Shown here: piece by piece, positions 8,160 through 16,874 of the stretch
How the letters are laid out: each line of letters begins with the position of its first letter
How positions within the stretch are numbered: position 1 is the first letter of the stretch
Assembly: GCA_902778275.1 (NCBI GenBank)
Contig: CACYXE010000012.1
Location: forward strand, 1 to 64,000
DNA: 64,000 nucleotides
Direction of reading: 5' to 3'
Source of the DNA: Oscillospiraceae bacterium
GTDB lineage: Bacteria > Bacillota > Clostridia > Oscillospirales > Oscillospiraceae
Notes under the pieces: model-generated
Databases searched by the model: none
Seen by the model: only the letters and a program-made list of their open reading frames with translations
Told to the model about the DNA's origin: nothing
Program-made: the position numbers and the translations under genes

Positions 8160-9203
8160 ATGCTGAAAATCGGTATTTTGGGCTGCGGCAAAATTGCCCA
8201 GGTCCGTCACATCCCCGAGTACAACGACAATCCCAACTGCCGGCTCGTCGGCTACTTCAACCCCACCAAGTCCCGCGCCGAGGACATGGCGAAAAAGTAT
8301 GGCGGCAAGGCCTATGACACGGCGGAAGAGCTGCTGGCCGATCCCGAGATCGACGCGGTGTCCGTCTGCGCGGCCAACAACGCCCACGCGGAGCTGACCA
8401 TCAAGGCCCTGAAGGCCGGCAAGCACGTCCTCTGCGAGAAGCCCATGGCCATCTCCCTGGCCGACTGCGAGGAGATGGTGAGGGTCGCCAAGGAGAAGGG
8501 CAAGCTTCTGATGATCGGCCAGAACCAGCGCCTGACCGCAGCGCACGAGCTGGCCAGAAAGATAATCGCCGACGGCGAGATCGGCCGGGTCATCACCTTC
8601 CGCACCACCTTTGGCCACGGCGGCCCCGAGACCTGGAGCATCACGCCGGGCAAGGACACCTGGTTCTTCGACAAGACAAAGGCCGCCATGGGTGCAATGG
8701 CCGACCTGGGCATCCACAAGACCGACCTGATCCAGTTCCTGTTGGGCTGCAGCGTGGTGCGCACCACCGCCAAGCTCACTACTCTGGACAAGCGGGGCGC
8801 CAACGATGAGCTCATCGGCGTGGACGACAACGCCATCTGTATCTATGAGATGGCCAACGGCGTCATCGGCACCATGACCGCCAGCTGGACCTACTATGCC
8901 GCCGAAGACAACTCCACCGTTCTCTACGGCACCGAGGGCGAGATGCGCATCTACGATGACCCGGCCCACTCCATCGTGCTGAAGAAGAAGGGCCAGGAGC
9001 CCAGGTACTTCGACATCGAGCAGATCCAGACCAACGACAACCAGACCAAGTCCGGCATCATCGACCTGTGGGTCGACTGCCTGATGAAGGGCGTGGAATC
9101 CCCCATTTCCGGCGAGAGCGTCCTGAGCGCCATGCGCGCGGTCTTCGCCTCCATGGAGAGCAGCGAGACTGGACGGGCCGTGGACATTCCGGAAAACCGT
9201 TAA
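8160..9203 (+). CDS. Gfo/Idh/MocA-family oxidoreductase (second copy)
   Basis: 347 residues. The Rossmann motif is GILGCGKIAQ at residues 4-13, and the EKP motif lies in LCEKPMAIS (about 93-101). The C-terminal domain carries an M-x-D-L-G-I-H-x-x-D stretch (MGAMADLGIHKTDL), with a His in the region of the active-site lid. It differs clearly from the oxidoreductase at 2022, so the two probably act on different intermediates, for example glycoside oxidation versus reduction of the released 3-keto-sugar. AAGGAGG lies upstream of ATG, 13 bases after the beta subunit and 12 bases before the next isomerase. Assignment to the glycoside pathway rests on the operon. Confidence 0.85.
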   Translation: MLKIGILGCGKIAQVRHIPEYNDNPNCRLVGYFNPTKSRAEDMAKKYGGKAYDTAEELLADPEIDAVSVCAANNAHAELTIKALKAGKHVLCEKPMAISLADCEEMVRVAKEKGKLLMIGQNQRLTAAHELARKIIADGEIGRVITFRTTFGHGGPETWSITPGKDTWFFDKTKAAMGAMADLGIHKTDLIQFLLGCSVVRTTAKLTTLDKRGANDELIGVDDNAICIYEMANGVIGTMTASWTYYAAEDNSTVLYGTEGEMRIYDDPAHSIVLKKKGQEPRYFDIEQIQTNDNQTKSGIIDLWVDCLMKGVESPISGESVLSAMRAVFASMESSETGRAVDIPENR

Positions 9204-9215
9204 GGAGGAACAGAC

Positions 9216-10139
9216 ATGATTCATTTTGGATTGCTGACCGCTATCCTGGACGGATGGAGCTTTGAGGAAGCCGTCGACACCGCCGCGGAAATGGGCTTTG
9301 AGTGCCTGGAGGTGGCCTGCTGGCCCGCCGGCAAGGCCGAGCGCCGCTACGCCGGCGTGAGCCATATCGACGCCGAGCGCGTACTGGAGGACGACGCCTA
9401 CGCCGCCTATGTGAAGAAGTACATCGCCGACAAGGGCATGCACATCTCCTCTCTGGCCTACTACCCCAACACCATGGACCCGGATCTGGCCAAGCGCGAG
9501 GCGGCTATCGAGCACCTGAAAGCTCTGATCAAGGCCTCTGCCAAGCTGGGCGTGAACCTGGTCACCACCTTCATCGGCCGCGACCAGCACAAGACGGTGG
9601 AGGAGAACCTGGCTCTGTTCCAGGAGATCTGGCCCCCCATCATCAAGCTGGCGGAGGACGAGGGCGTGAAGATCGGCATTGAGAACTGCCCCATGCTCTT
9701 CGGCGCCGACCAGTGGCCCGGCGGACAGAACCTCATGTGCACGCCGGTGCTGTTCCGCAAGCTCTTCGAGCTCTGCCCCAGCCCCAACTTCGGCCTGAAC
9801 TTCGACCCCAGCCACTATGTCTGGCAGGGACTGGACTACCTCCAGACCATCTACGAGTTCAAGGACAAGCTCTTCCACATCCACTTCAAGGACATCAAGC
9901 TCTACCCCGAAAAGCTCAAAGCCTGCGGTGTGCTGGCCTACCCGCTGGACTACATGAGCCCCAAGATCCCGGGTCTCGGCGACGTGGACTGGAGCGCCTT
10001 CGTCTCCGCCCTCAACGACATCCGCTACAACGGCGATGCCGTCATCGAGGTGGAGGACAAGGCCTTCGAGTCCTGCCGCGAGGACGTGCTCAAATCCATC
10101 CGGCTGTCGAAGCGCTATCTGGACAACTTCATTCTGTAA
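9216..10139 (+). CDS. Sugar phosphate isomerase/epimerase family TIM-barrel protein
   Basis: 307 residues of the same superfamily as the protein at 6821 but only distantly similar. Metal-ligand candidates are Glu in GIENCPM, Asp in LNFDPSH, His in HIHFKD and Glu in VIEVED, the IolE/hydroxypyruvate-isomerase layout. It is the last gene of the operon, preceded by AAGGAGG and followed by a strong hairpin. A role in isomerising the keto-sugar released by C-C cleavage is plausible; a second deglycosidase alpha subunit is less likely because no extra beta subunit accompanies it. Confidence 0.8.
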   Translation: MIHFGLLTAILDGWSFEEAVDTAAEMGFECLEVACWPAGKAERRYAGVSHIDAERVLEDDAYAAYVKKYIADKGMHISSLAYYPNTMDPDLAKREAAIEHLKALIKASAKLGVNLVTTFIGRDQHKTVEENLALFQEIWPPIIKLAEDEGVKIGIENCPMLFGADQWPGGQNLMCTPVLFRKLFELCPSPNFGLNFDPSHYVWQGLDYLQTIYEFKDKLFHIHFKDIKLYPEKLKACGVLAYPLDYMSPKIPGLGDVDWSAFVSALNDIRYNGDAVIEVEDKAFESCREDVLKSIRLSKRYLDNFIL

Positions 10140-10168
10140 AGCCCTGCGCCGCGTCCGGCGCAAAAAGA

Positions 10169-10209
10169 ACACGCTCCCGATCATTTAGGATCGGGAGCGT
10201 GTTTCCTTC
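10169..10209 (+). terminator. Terminator of the glycoside operon
   Basis: A 14-bp perfect stem (ACACGCTCCCGATC with GATCGGGAGCGTGT), 6-base loop, then TTCCTTCT. It lies 29 bases after the last gene of the operon. Confidence 0.75.
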
Positions 10210-10508
10210 TATGACTGATAAATAATAGTTGGTGAAAGCGAAGCTCAGGACAACCCGTCTTTTTGACGATCCTTTTGAAGCAACTGTAGACAGTGCGATG
10301 CTCCAGCATAAGAACCACACTGAAAAGTGTGGTTCTTTCTTTTTTTACATTTTTTGCGCTTTTACCCGCTCAGAAGTTCAGATCCATAGTTGGCTGGTTG
10401 CTTCTCAGCTATAGATATGACGTTTACGCTTCCCGATGTTTTACCGTATCGGCGGGCGTTTTTTGCTTTTCAGGATGGCGGGAGAAGGATGCCTGACGTG
10501 TGGGCGGT
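10203..10508. other. Intergenic stretch with a second strong hairpin
   Basis: No supported gene. At 10311-10336 a perfect 11-bp stem (AGAACCACACT, GAAA loop) is followed by TTCTTTTTTT. This intrinsic terminator resembles the ones after the tRNA fragment and after the tRNA-Val gene, but no tRNA body can be folded before it. A weaker inverted repeat followed by six T lies at about 10432-10465. A small plus-strand transcript could end at either, but I see no clear promoter. Confidence 0.4.
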
Positions 10509-11084
10509 TTAACCTTGGGCGATCCGGGCAGCGAAAGCCCTGGCGCGTTGTGCTTTGTCTTCGTCCATAAAGACCGTATTGTAACCCAGGTCCCGTTCCG
10601 TATGCATCCCGCCATATTCCAAGGCGCAGTGTCTGCAGTACATCTTCATCCCTTCTTCAAAGACATATGCCCCCTTCTCCGGGCGATAGCCGCAGGTGCT
10701 GAGGATGTACATTTTCTTACCTGCCCAGAGCGCGGGGCCTTTTTCCTTGCCATAGTACATACACATGCAGTAAATCAGGCGGTCGAGTACGTTTTTCATA
10801 GGCCCCGGACAATACCAGCCATAGATGGGCGTCGCCAGCACCATGGCGTCTGAGCGGAGCAAAGACTCATAGATGGGGCGGAGGTCGTCATCAAAGGCAC
10901 AACTGTAGTGCTCCCAGTCCTGCTGACAGGTACGGCAGGCCATACAGCCGTGTACATCCAGGTCATAGATCCAGAAGAACTCATACCCAACACCCTGCCG
11001 GTCCAGTTCCTCCATAAAAGGCTTAAGCAAAGCCTGTGTATTTCCGTTTTTTCGGGGGCTGCCCATAAGAATAGTAAGCTTCAC
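10509..11084 (-). CDS. NAD(P)H-dependent FMN reductase / flavodoxin-like protein
   Basis: 191 residues with the flavodoxin-like NADPH-dependent FMN reductase fold. The FMN phosphate loop is GSPRKNGNT at residues 8-16, and TPIYGWYCPGPMKN (about 94-107) is the typical flavin-binding loop of this family. Five cysteines cluster in CMACRTC and nearby. Such proteins are cytosolic electron carriers or quinone/iron-sulfur flavoproteins. It is the last gene of a minus-strand set (LysR, ferredoxin-flavodoxin, this gene) with a 35-base gap to its neighbour, so the three are probably co-transcribed. Confidence 0.8.
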   Translation of the reverse strand: MKLTILMGSPRKNGNTQALLKPFMEELDRQGVGYEFFWIYDLDVHGCMACRTCQQDWEHYSCAFDDDLRPIYESLLRSDAMVLATPIYGWYCPGPMKNVLDRLIYCMCMYYGKEKGPALWAGKKMYILSTCGYRPEKGAYVFEEGMKMYCRHCALEYGGMHTERDLGYNTVFMDEDKAQRARAFAARIAQG

Positions 11085-11119
11085 GGCGAGACTCCTTTCC
11101 AGAGCCTTGATGCTCTTTC

Positions 11120-11935
11120 TTACAACAGATACTGGTTTTCCAAACGCGTCGTGCAGAGTTTTTCCAGGCTGCGGACATGGGACAGCAGTTCTTCATTGTC
11201 AAAGTACTTGGCATGCGTGGGACAAGACCTTACACAAGCGTGGCATTTAATGCACACCCCAGTGACAAGGCTTGGGTCCTCCCGGCTGATGCTGCCCAGG
11301 GGACAGACACCGGCGCAGATCCCGCAGCGGTCGCACTTTTCCGGATTGGTCAGAGGTTTGGCCTTGAGGAAATTCGCGGGGCTGCCGTCCTCCTTGCGAG
11401 GCCGGTAATATGGCGCAAGAGGCGTTTCCCGGTCAAATTCCAGCGGGGCAGGGGAAGCGAGGCGCATTTTTTCCGCCGTCTTGCGGGCAAAGGTTCTCAA
11501 CTCATCCAAGTCCCGGGAATCCGGTCGTCCCGCCGCCATAATATCGGACATGGAGTGCCTGGACAGGCAGGAGACAGCGGCGATGGGGATGAAACCGTTG
11601 CGATCTGCCAATAACGCCAATTCCCGCATGGCGTCTTCATTGCAGCGGCCGCCGTACACACTTGCGATTACAATGGGGGTCCTCCCGGAGCCCAGGATTT
11701 TTTCCTCCAGCTCTGGAAGCAGTTTGTTCGGAACCCGACCGGCATAGGTGGGACAAGCGAGTACGACCAGACTGTCTTCGGAAAAACGATAGCATTCCAC
11801 GCGCCCTTCCGGAAGCGTGATGTCGATCTCTTCCAGCGGCAGTGAGAGCGAATCTGCCAGCTGGGCAGCCAGCAGGTTCGCGATACGCCGGCACCCGCCG
11901 GTGGGGCTGAAGTATAGAGAATAAACCTTTTTCAT
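11120..11935 (-). CDS. EFR1-type flavodoxin-ferredoxin fusion
   Basis: 271 residues. The N-terminal flavodoxin domain has the FMN loop YFSPTGGCRRIA at residues 8-19 and CPTYAGRVPNKL near 60-71. The C-terminal domain has two 4Fe-4S clusters: CDRCGICAGVCP (about 208-219) and CIKCHACVRSCP (about 239-250). Such fusions pass electrons between flavin and iron-sulfur carriers in strict anaerobes. The gene sits between the LysR regulator and the flavin reductase, all on the minus strand. The partner reductant is unknown. Confidence 0.88.
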   Translation of the reverse strand: MKKVYSLYFSPTGGCRRIANLLAAQLADSLSLPLEEIDITLPEGRVECYRFSEDSLVVLACPTYAGRVPNKLLPELEEKILGSGRTPIVIASVYGGRCNEDAMRELALLADRNGFIPIAAVSCLSRHSMSDIMAAGRPDSRDLDELRTFARKTAEKMRLASPAPLEFDRETPLAPYYRPRKEDGSPANFLKAKPLTNPEKCDRCGICAGVCPLGSISREDPSLVTGVCIKCHACVRSCPTHAKYFDNEELLSHVRSLEKLCTTRLENQYLL

Positions 11936-11999
11936 AGCGGACTCCTTTGTGCTGCGCTGTTTGGCTTCGGCCGACCGGCGCAGTTCTTTTTTCGGGGGT

Positions 12000-12887
12000 T
12001 CATAAAGGCGGATTTACCGTCTGTTCGATGCTGGAGATCAGCGCCCGGACTTTTTCTGACATAAACGAGTTCTTCCTGTAAACGATGCACAGGCCCCAGT
12101 GAAAACTCGGATCAAAGGGGCGCAGGACCAGATTGTCCTTGTCATAGTAGCGGACGCAAGGGGATGGCAAAACGCAGACCTCATTGCTCAAATGACTTAG
12201 CTTCAAAAGAAAGTCACAGGTAGGACTTGTCACGTCGATCTGAGGAGTGAGGTTTTTCGCCTGAAACTTTATGATCAACTCTTCATATACGGCAAAATCC
12301 ACGGGAAAGGTGTTGAAAGGATAGGGGGCCAGATCCTCCAGCTTGATGCTCTGTTGAGCAGCCAGAGGATGGTCCGGATTCATGGCGCACACCACCTGGT
12401 CCTGAATGATGACGATCTCACTCAAACCGTTGGACATCACGGGATGCATGCTGATGGCCACATCCAGTACACCGTCCAGTACCATGCCCTCCAACTTCCT
12501 GGCGCCAAACTCATGGACCTCCACCGCGGTATCCGGGAAATGCCGACGATACTTCATAATGATCTCCGGGAAATCCAGAGCGGAGATCACCGGCGGAACG
12601 CCGAGGAGTACCCGATCGCTCTTCATCGCTTTCAGGTCCTGAAGGCGCCGCTCCAATTCGTCGAACTCCTGAAGAATCTTTTGCCCATGATCGATCACGA
12701 GAGTCCCTGCTGCCGTGAGCGTCATGACACTGCCGTCTCTGTAGAACAGAGGGGTTTCCAACTGATCTTCTACTTTTTTGAGCATCTTGCTCAGCGCCGG
12801 TTGTGTAACAAACAGGTTGGCAGCGGCTTTGGTCATATTTCGCGCGTTTGCGATCCCAATGATATATCGAAGTTCACGAATGTCCAT
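12000..12887 (-). CDS. LysR-family transcriptional regulator
   Basis: 295 residues, the usual LysR length. The N-terminal winged helix-turn-helix is NMTKAAANLFVTQPALSKML (about 17-36). The remainder is a two-lobed effector domain. It is divergent from the GntP/acyl-CoA dehydrogenase block and upstream of the ferredoxin and flavin genes on its own strand, so it may control either side. A palindrome typical of regulator sites lies in the shared intergenic region at 13070-13086. The effector is unknown. Confidence 0.92.
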   Translation of the reverse strand: MDIRELRYIIGIANARNMTKAAANLFVTQPALSKMLKKVEDQLETPLFYRDGSVMTLTAAGTLVIDHGQKILQEFDELERRLQDLKAMKSDRVLLGVPPVISALDFPEIIMKYRRHFPDTAVEVHEFGARKLEGMVLDGVLDVAISMHPVMSNGLSEIVIIQDQVVCAMNPDHPLAAQQSIKLEDLAPYPFNTFPVDFAVYEELIIKFQAKNLTPQIDVTSPTCDFLLKLSHLSNEVCVLPSPCVRYYDKDNLVLRPFDPSFHWGLCIVYRKNSFMSEKVRALISSIEQTVNPPL

Positions 12888-12995
12888 GGTCTCCCCCTAT
12901 TCGCGTGAACAGGACTTGCTGACGATGCTATCGTCTAAATATTAACATATTCTTTAGAGAAAATGAACTCCCATTTTTTGCTAGAGTATTACTTT

Positions 12996-13086
12996 TTGTT
13001 ATAGAACAATAACCGCCTCTTCTGCTGTATATGAGGAGTTTTGTAAAGATTTCTTGGATTTTTCCGCATTTATAAACCGTTTATAA
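12996..13086. promoter_or_regulatory. Inverted repeats between LysR and the GntP block
   Basis: TTATAAAC-C-GTTTATAA (13070-13086) is a perfect 8-bp palindrome with a 1-base spacer, and GTTTATA recurs at 13130-13136. TTGTT-ATAG-AACAA (12996-13009) is a second inverted repeat. Together they suggest operators for the LysR protein or another regulator. No confident -35/-10 pair was identified. The rest of 12888-13281 is AT-rich and without genes. Confidence 0.4.
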
Positions 13087-13281
13087 TAAAGAATCGCTCG
13101 CTTTCATGTTTTTGTAGAATTCAACTACGGTTTATATACAGGGAAGTCATAACCAAAACGCCGCTCCACAATAAAACTTAACAATTAGACAGAATTCGTG
13201 GTTTTGTATATCCTGAATACAGTGATTGTCAAATGTCAAACAATGCCGCAAATCTGATATGGAACAGGAGGGATAGAAGCA

Positions 13282-13353
13282 ATGATTCCTCGCACACGGG
13301 GCAAGAAGCTTGGCAGCCCTACTGTGCGTACTCCCGCAGCACTTGCGGGATGA
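13282..13353 (+). CDS. Possible 23-codon leader peptide upstream of the permease
   Basis: An ATG at 13282 follows GGAGGG by about 10 bases and opens a 23-codon frame (MIPRTRGKKLGSPTVRTPAA, then LAG and stop). The end of the frame overlaps a hairpin (CCCGCAGCACTTGCGGG). Further GC-rich hairpins follow before the permease ribosome site. This could be a translated leader that affects downstream folding, or a chance ORF. It resembles no family I recognise. Confidence 0.3.
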   Translation: MIPRTRGKKLGSPTVRTPAALAG

Positions 13354-13448
13354 CCGCCGGACAGGCGGCCGCCCGACTCCCGCTCGGGGCAGATCCTGTC
13401 GCAGGATCTCCTCGGGAGCAACAAAGAGATTTATAAAGGAGAAACAAT
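13354..13448 (+). other. Structured GC-rich leader before the permease
   Basis: About 95 bases with nested inverted repeats. GATCCTG-TCG-CAGGATC lies inside a larger CTCGGGG...CTCGGGA-type pairing, preceded by a GCCGCCGG/GGCGGCC repeat. There is no T-run, so it is not an intrinsic terminator. It could affect mRNA stability or translation of the permease. It matches no riboswitch class I know. Confidence 0.3.
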
Positions 13449-14735
13449 ATGATTTGGTTATTGATCTCGATCATTCTGCTGATCGTCTTGATCTTTCTGC
13501 GTCTGGACATTCTGCTTGTCGCCCCGATCGTCTCTGTCTTTCTCTGCATCGTCAGTGGACTGAGTGTACCGGACACGCTGGCCAACGGCTTTATGCCGGC
13601 CTTTGCCGCTTTTGCGCAGAACAACTTCCTGATCTTCATGACGAGCGCCATGTTCGCACGTGCGATGCAGGATACCGGCATGGCCGCCTCCATTGCTCAC
13701 GGCATTTCCAGCAAGATCGGTTATAAGTATGCGATCCCGGCCATCTTCTTCATCACCGGCTTACTGACCTACGGCGGCGTCTCTCTGTTCGTCGTTGTCT
13801 TCGTTGTGTACCCCATCGCCCTGCAGATGTTCAAGGAGGCCAATCTCTCCCGGGTCATCATCCCCGGCCTGATCGCCGCTGGCGCTTTCACCTGGGCGCC
13901 CTTCTGCCTTCCCGGCTCTCCCCAGGCCGGCCCCATCGTCGCCACCCAGAACCTGGGCACCGACCTGATGGTGCTGCCCGGCGTCGGTATCATCTGCGCC
14001 ATTTTCCTGATCATCATGCAGCTTTTCTATATGCGTCATCTGCGCATCACCTGCGAGAAGAAGAACCTGACCTTTGAGGGTGATGAGAAGACCGATGAGC
14101 TGATTGCGCACCTGGCCACTCTGAAGCTGCCCAACTTCTGGCTCTCCCTGGTTCCCATGGTGGTGGTGCTGGTCACCCTCAACGCCATCAAGCTCCCCGT
14201 TTACTACTGCATGATTCTGGGCGTTATCTGCTGCCTGGCCTTTGCCTGGAAGAACGTCCCCAATAAGCTCAAGATGCTTAACGCCGGCGCCCAGAGTGCG
14301 ATTTTCGCGCTGATCAACACCTGCGCGGCCAACGGCTTCGGCGGCGTCGCCAAGCTGACCCCGGGCTTCACCCAGCTGGTCGATGTGTTCACCAACCCCA
14401 ATCTCATGTCCCCGCTGGTCGGCCTCGGCATCGCTACCACGCTGATTGCCGGCGCCTGCGGTTCCGGTACCGGCGGTATCACTGTTGCGCTGACCACCAT
14501 GGCTCCCGTGTATCTGAATATGGGCGTCAACGCCGGTATGATGCACAAGGTCGCCACGCTGGCCTGCTGCGGTCTTGACTCGCTGCCCCACAACGGCGCA
14601 GTCGTCACTCTGCTCAACTACTGCGGCATCTCCCACAAGGACGGCTATCTGCACATTGGTGTTATGACTGTTTTGATGCCTCTGATTACATTGGCATTCC
14701 TGATTATTATCATGTCTCTTGGCATTGTATTCTGA
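13449..14735 (+). CDS. GntP-family permease
   Basis: 428 residues with about 12 hydrophobic segments, the length and layout of the GntP gluconate/organic-acid permease family. Family-like features include FCLPGSPQ near residue 160 and the CGSGTGGITVALTTMAP segment near 340. The family transports gluconate, 3-hydroxybutyrate, lactate-like or other hydroxy acids in symport with protons. Placed ahead of CoA-transferase, hydratase and acyl-CoA dehydrogenase genes, it probably imports the acid those enzymes process. AAAGGAGA precedes the ATG. A weak hairpin (GACCGCG...CGCGGTC, 14734-14760) follows, without a T-run. Confidence 0.8.
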   Translation: MIWLLISIILLIVLIFLRLDILLVAPIVSVFLCIVSGLSVPDTLANGFMPAFAAFAQNNFLIFMTSAMFARAMQDTGMAASIAHGISSKIGYKYAIPAIFFITGLLTYGGVSLFVVVFVVYPIALQMFKEANLSRVIIPGLIAAGAFTWAPFCLPGSPQAGPIVATQNLGTDLMVLPGVGIICAIFLIIMQLFYMRHLRITCEKKNLTFEGDEKTDELIAHLATLKLPNFWLSLVPMVVVLVTLNAIKLPVYYCMILGVICCLAFAWKNVPNKLKMLNAGAQSAIFALINTCAANGFGGVAKLTPGFTQLVDVFTNPNLMSPLVGLGIATTLIAGACGSGTGGITVALTTMAPVYLNMGVNAGMMHKVATLACCGLDSLPHNGAVVTLLNYCGISHKDGYLHIGVMTVLMPLITLAFLIIIMSLGIVF

Positions 14736-14900
14736 CCGCGGTTTTCTTTGAATCGCGGTCTGGATACAGGTTCCATATCTTGAGGTTATGCGGCACGGAA
14801 TTATTGTCATTTCTCTAAAGAAGCAAGCAAGTTTATACTTGTTTACAGCAAGCCATATCTGACCATCCAAAAAAATAAAATCGAAAAGGAGAATGAAAAA

Positions 14901-16046
14901 ATGCTTATTCAATTCACTGAAGAGCAGAAAATGATCCGCGACATGGTGAGAGAGTTTACCAAGAACGAAGTAGAACCCCGCGACTATTACATGGATCAGA
15001 ACGATGCGTTCGACCGTGAGCTGTTTGCCAAGTTCAATGAACTGGGCCTGGGCGGCGTCCTGGTTCCCGAGGAGTACGGCGGCATGGGCGCTGACTATGT
15101 GACCAGCACCATCATCGTCCATGAGTTGGCCAAGGGCAGCGCCGGCTTTGCTCTGGCTATGGAGATCAGCCACGTTGCTGCTGAGATGATCACAAACTGG
15201 GGCACCGAGGAACAGAAGAAGACCTATCTGACCCGCGTTGCCAACGGCGATCTGTTTGCCTTCGGTCTGACCGAGGCCAACGCCGGTTCTGATGCTGCTG
15301 GCATCCGCTCCCTTGCCGTGAAGAATCCCGATGGCAGCTGGACCCTCAACGGCGGCAAGTCCTGGATCACCAACTCCGGCGAAGCCGATGTGTACCTGAT
15401 CCTGGCCAAGACCGATCCCGATGCCGGTGCCAAGGGCATCTCTGCGTTCATCATTCCCAAGGAGACCCCGGGCCTCGTCATTGCCAAGCATGAGAAGAAG
15501 ATGGGCATGCGTGCCTCCAGCACCTGCGCCCTGTCCTTCGACAACATCCATCTGCCTCCCGAGGCTCTGCTCGGACCCGAGGGCGTCGGCTTCAAGATTG
15601 CCATGTCCGTTCTGGACGGCGGCCGTATCAGCTGCGCTGCCATCGCCACCGCTCTGTCCCAGCATGCCATGGAGATCGCCAAGAACTATGCCAATGAGCG
15701 CTACACCTTCGGCAAGCCCATTGCCAAGCACCAGGGCGTCATGTTCAAGTTCGGCGATATGTCCGCTCTGATCCAGGCCATGGAACTGATGACCTACGAG
15801 TCCGCTTTCCAGAAGGCTTCCGGTCAGCGCGCTACCCTGATCGCTGCGCAGGCCAAGCTGTTCTGCGCTATCAACTGCACCCAGATCTGCCTGGAGTGCC
15901 TGCAGGTCCTCGGCGGCAACGGCTACAGCCAGGACTTCCATGTGGAGCGTCTGGTTCGCGACGCGAAGCTGCTTGAGATCGGTGAAGGCACCAACGAGGT
16001 CCTGCGCATGGTCATCGGCGGCACCGTTCTGGGTTCTGGGCATTAA
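14901..16046 (+). CDS. Acyl-CoA dehydrogenase
   Basis: 381 residues, full length for the short-chain acyl-CoA dehydrogenase family. FAD/acyl signatures are FGLTEANAGSDA (about 118-129) and GGKSWITNSGEAD. The C-terminal IGEGTNEV contains the Glu used as catalytic base in butyryl-CoA-type enzymes. It exchanges electrons with the EtfBA pair encoded directly downstream. In anaerobes such enzymes often run as enoyl-CoA reductases, including bifurcating and arylacrylyl-CoA (caffeyl-CoA-type) reductases. The substrate cannot be assigned. AAAAGGAGAATG gives the ribosome site. Confidence 0.92.
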   Translation: MLIQFTEEQKMIRDMVREFTKNEVEPRDYYMDQNDAFDRELFAKFNELGLGGVLVPEEYGGMGADYVTSTIIVHELAKGSAGFALAMEISHVAAEMITNWGTEEQKKTYLTRVANGDLFAFGLTEANAGSDAAGIRSLAVKNPDGSWTLNGGKSWITNSGEADVYLILAKTDPDAGAKGISAFIIPKETPGLVIAKHEKKMGMRASSTCALSFDNIHLPPEALLGPEGVGFKIAMSVLDGGRISCAAIATALSQHAMEIAKNYANERYTFGKPIAKHQGVMFKFGDMSALIQAMELMTYESAFQKASGQRATLIAAQAKLFCAINCTQICLECLQVLGGNGYSQDFHVERLVRDAKLLEIGEGTNEVLRMVIGGTVLGSGH

Positions 16047-16073
16047 TCAGCATAACAGAAAGGCTACGTAAGC

Positions 16074-16859
16074 ATGAAGATATTGGTATTCGTTAAGCAG
16101 GTACCGGATACGACGGATGTAAAGCTGGATCCCAAGACCGGTAACCTGAACAGAGAGGGCGTCGTCAGCATGATGAACCCTCTGGACGCCAACGGCATTG
16201 AGGCTGCTCTCCAACTGAAGGAGAAGTATGGCGCTACCGTCGATGTGGTCTCCATGGGTCCGCCCCAGGCTATGGACGTGCTGAAGAAGGCGCTGGCTAT
16301 GGGCTGCGACGAGGCGTTCCTGCTCAGCGACCGTGTATTCGGCGGTGCTGACACGCTGGCCACTGGCTACACCCTGGCAAAGGCCGCGGAGAAGATCGGA
16401 GATTATGATCTGCTGATCTTCGGCCGCCATGCCTCCGACGGTGAGACCGCGCAGACCGGCCCTGTGACCGCCGCATTCCTGGGCGTTCCCCAGATCTCTC
16501 TGGCCAAGTCCTTGGACGTACAGGACGGTTGGGCTGTATGCACCCGCGACACCGAGGACGCCACCGAGACTGTGCGTGCCAAGCTGCCTGCTCTGGTCAC
16601 CGTATGCGCGGAAATCAACACCCCGCGTTATGCCAGCGGCAAGGGCATCATTCAGGCCATGAAGAAGCCCCGCACCACTTGGAACCATGAGGATCTGGGA
16701 GCCGACCCTGCAAAGTGCGGCATACCTGGTTCCCCCTCTGAGACCAAGCGCCTGTTCGAGCCCAAGCACGAGAAGGTCGATACCGTGATCTTCAAAGGCG
16801 AGCCGGAAGAGATCGCCAAGCAGTTTGTGGATATGCTGGAAGCCCAGCACCTGCTTTGA
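16074..16859 (+). CDS. etfB: Electron transfer flavoprotein beta subunit
   Basis: 261 residues. It begins with the EtfB N-terminal pattern ILVFVKQVPDTTDVKLD and has YTLAKAAEKIGDYDLLIFGR and the ETAQTGP nucleotide-binding loop (about 123-130). EtfB in bifurcating systems binds a second FAD; in others it binds AMP. Sequence alone does not settle which applies. It lies between the dehydrogenase and EtfA, with 15 bases to the next gene, in the usual acd-etfBA order. Confidence 0.94.
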   Translation: MKILVFVKQVPDTTDVKLDPKTGNLNREGVVSMMNPLDANGIEAALQLKEKYGATVDVVSMGPPQAMDVLKKALAMGCDEAFLLSDRVFGGADTLATGYTLAKAAEKIGDYDLLIFGRHASDGETAQTGPVTAAFLGVPQISLAKSLDVQDGWAVCTRDTEDATETVRAKLPALVTVCAEINTPRYASGKGIIQAMKKPRTTWNHEDLGADPAKCGIPGSPSETKRLFEPKHEKVDTVIFKGEPEEIAKQFVDMLEAQHLL

Positions 16860-16874
16860 GAGGAGGGAGCATCC

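Noticed and set aside
10283-10336. Another tRNA remnant before the hairpin at 10311
   Set aside because: ATGCTCCAGCA only partly resembles the tRNA-Val end (8 of 11), and no T-loop or stem precedes it.
12888-14900. Classical Rex operators (TTGTTAA-N4-TTAACAA) near the acyl-CoA operon
   Set aside because: Only partial matches such as TTGTT-ATAG-AACAA are present, so control by the adjacent Rex proteins cannot be claimed from sequence.
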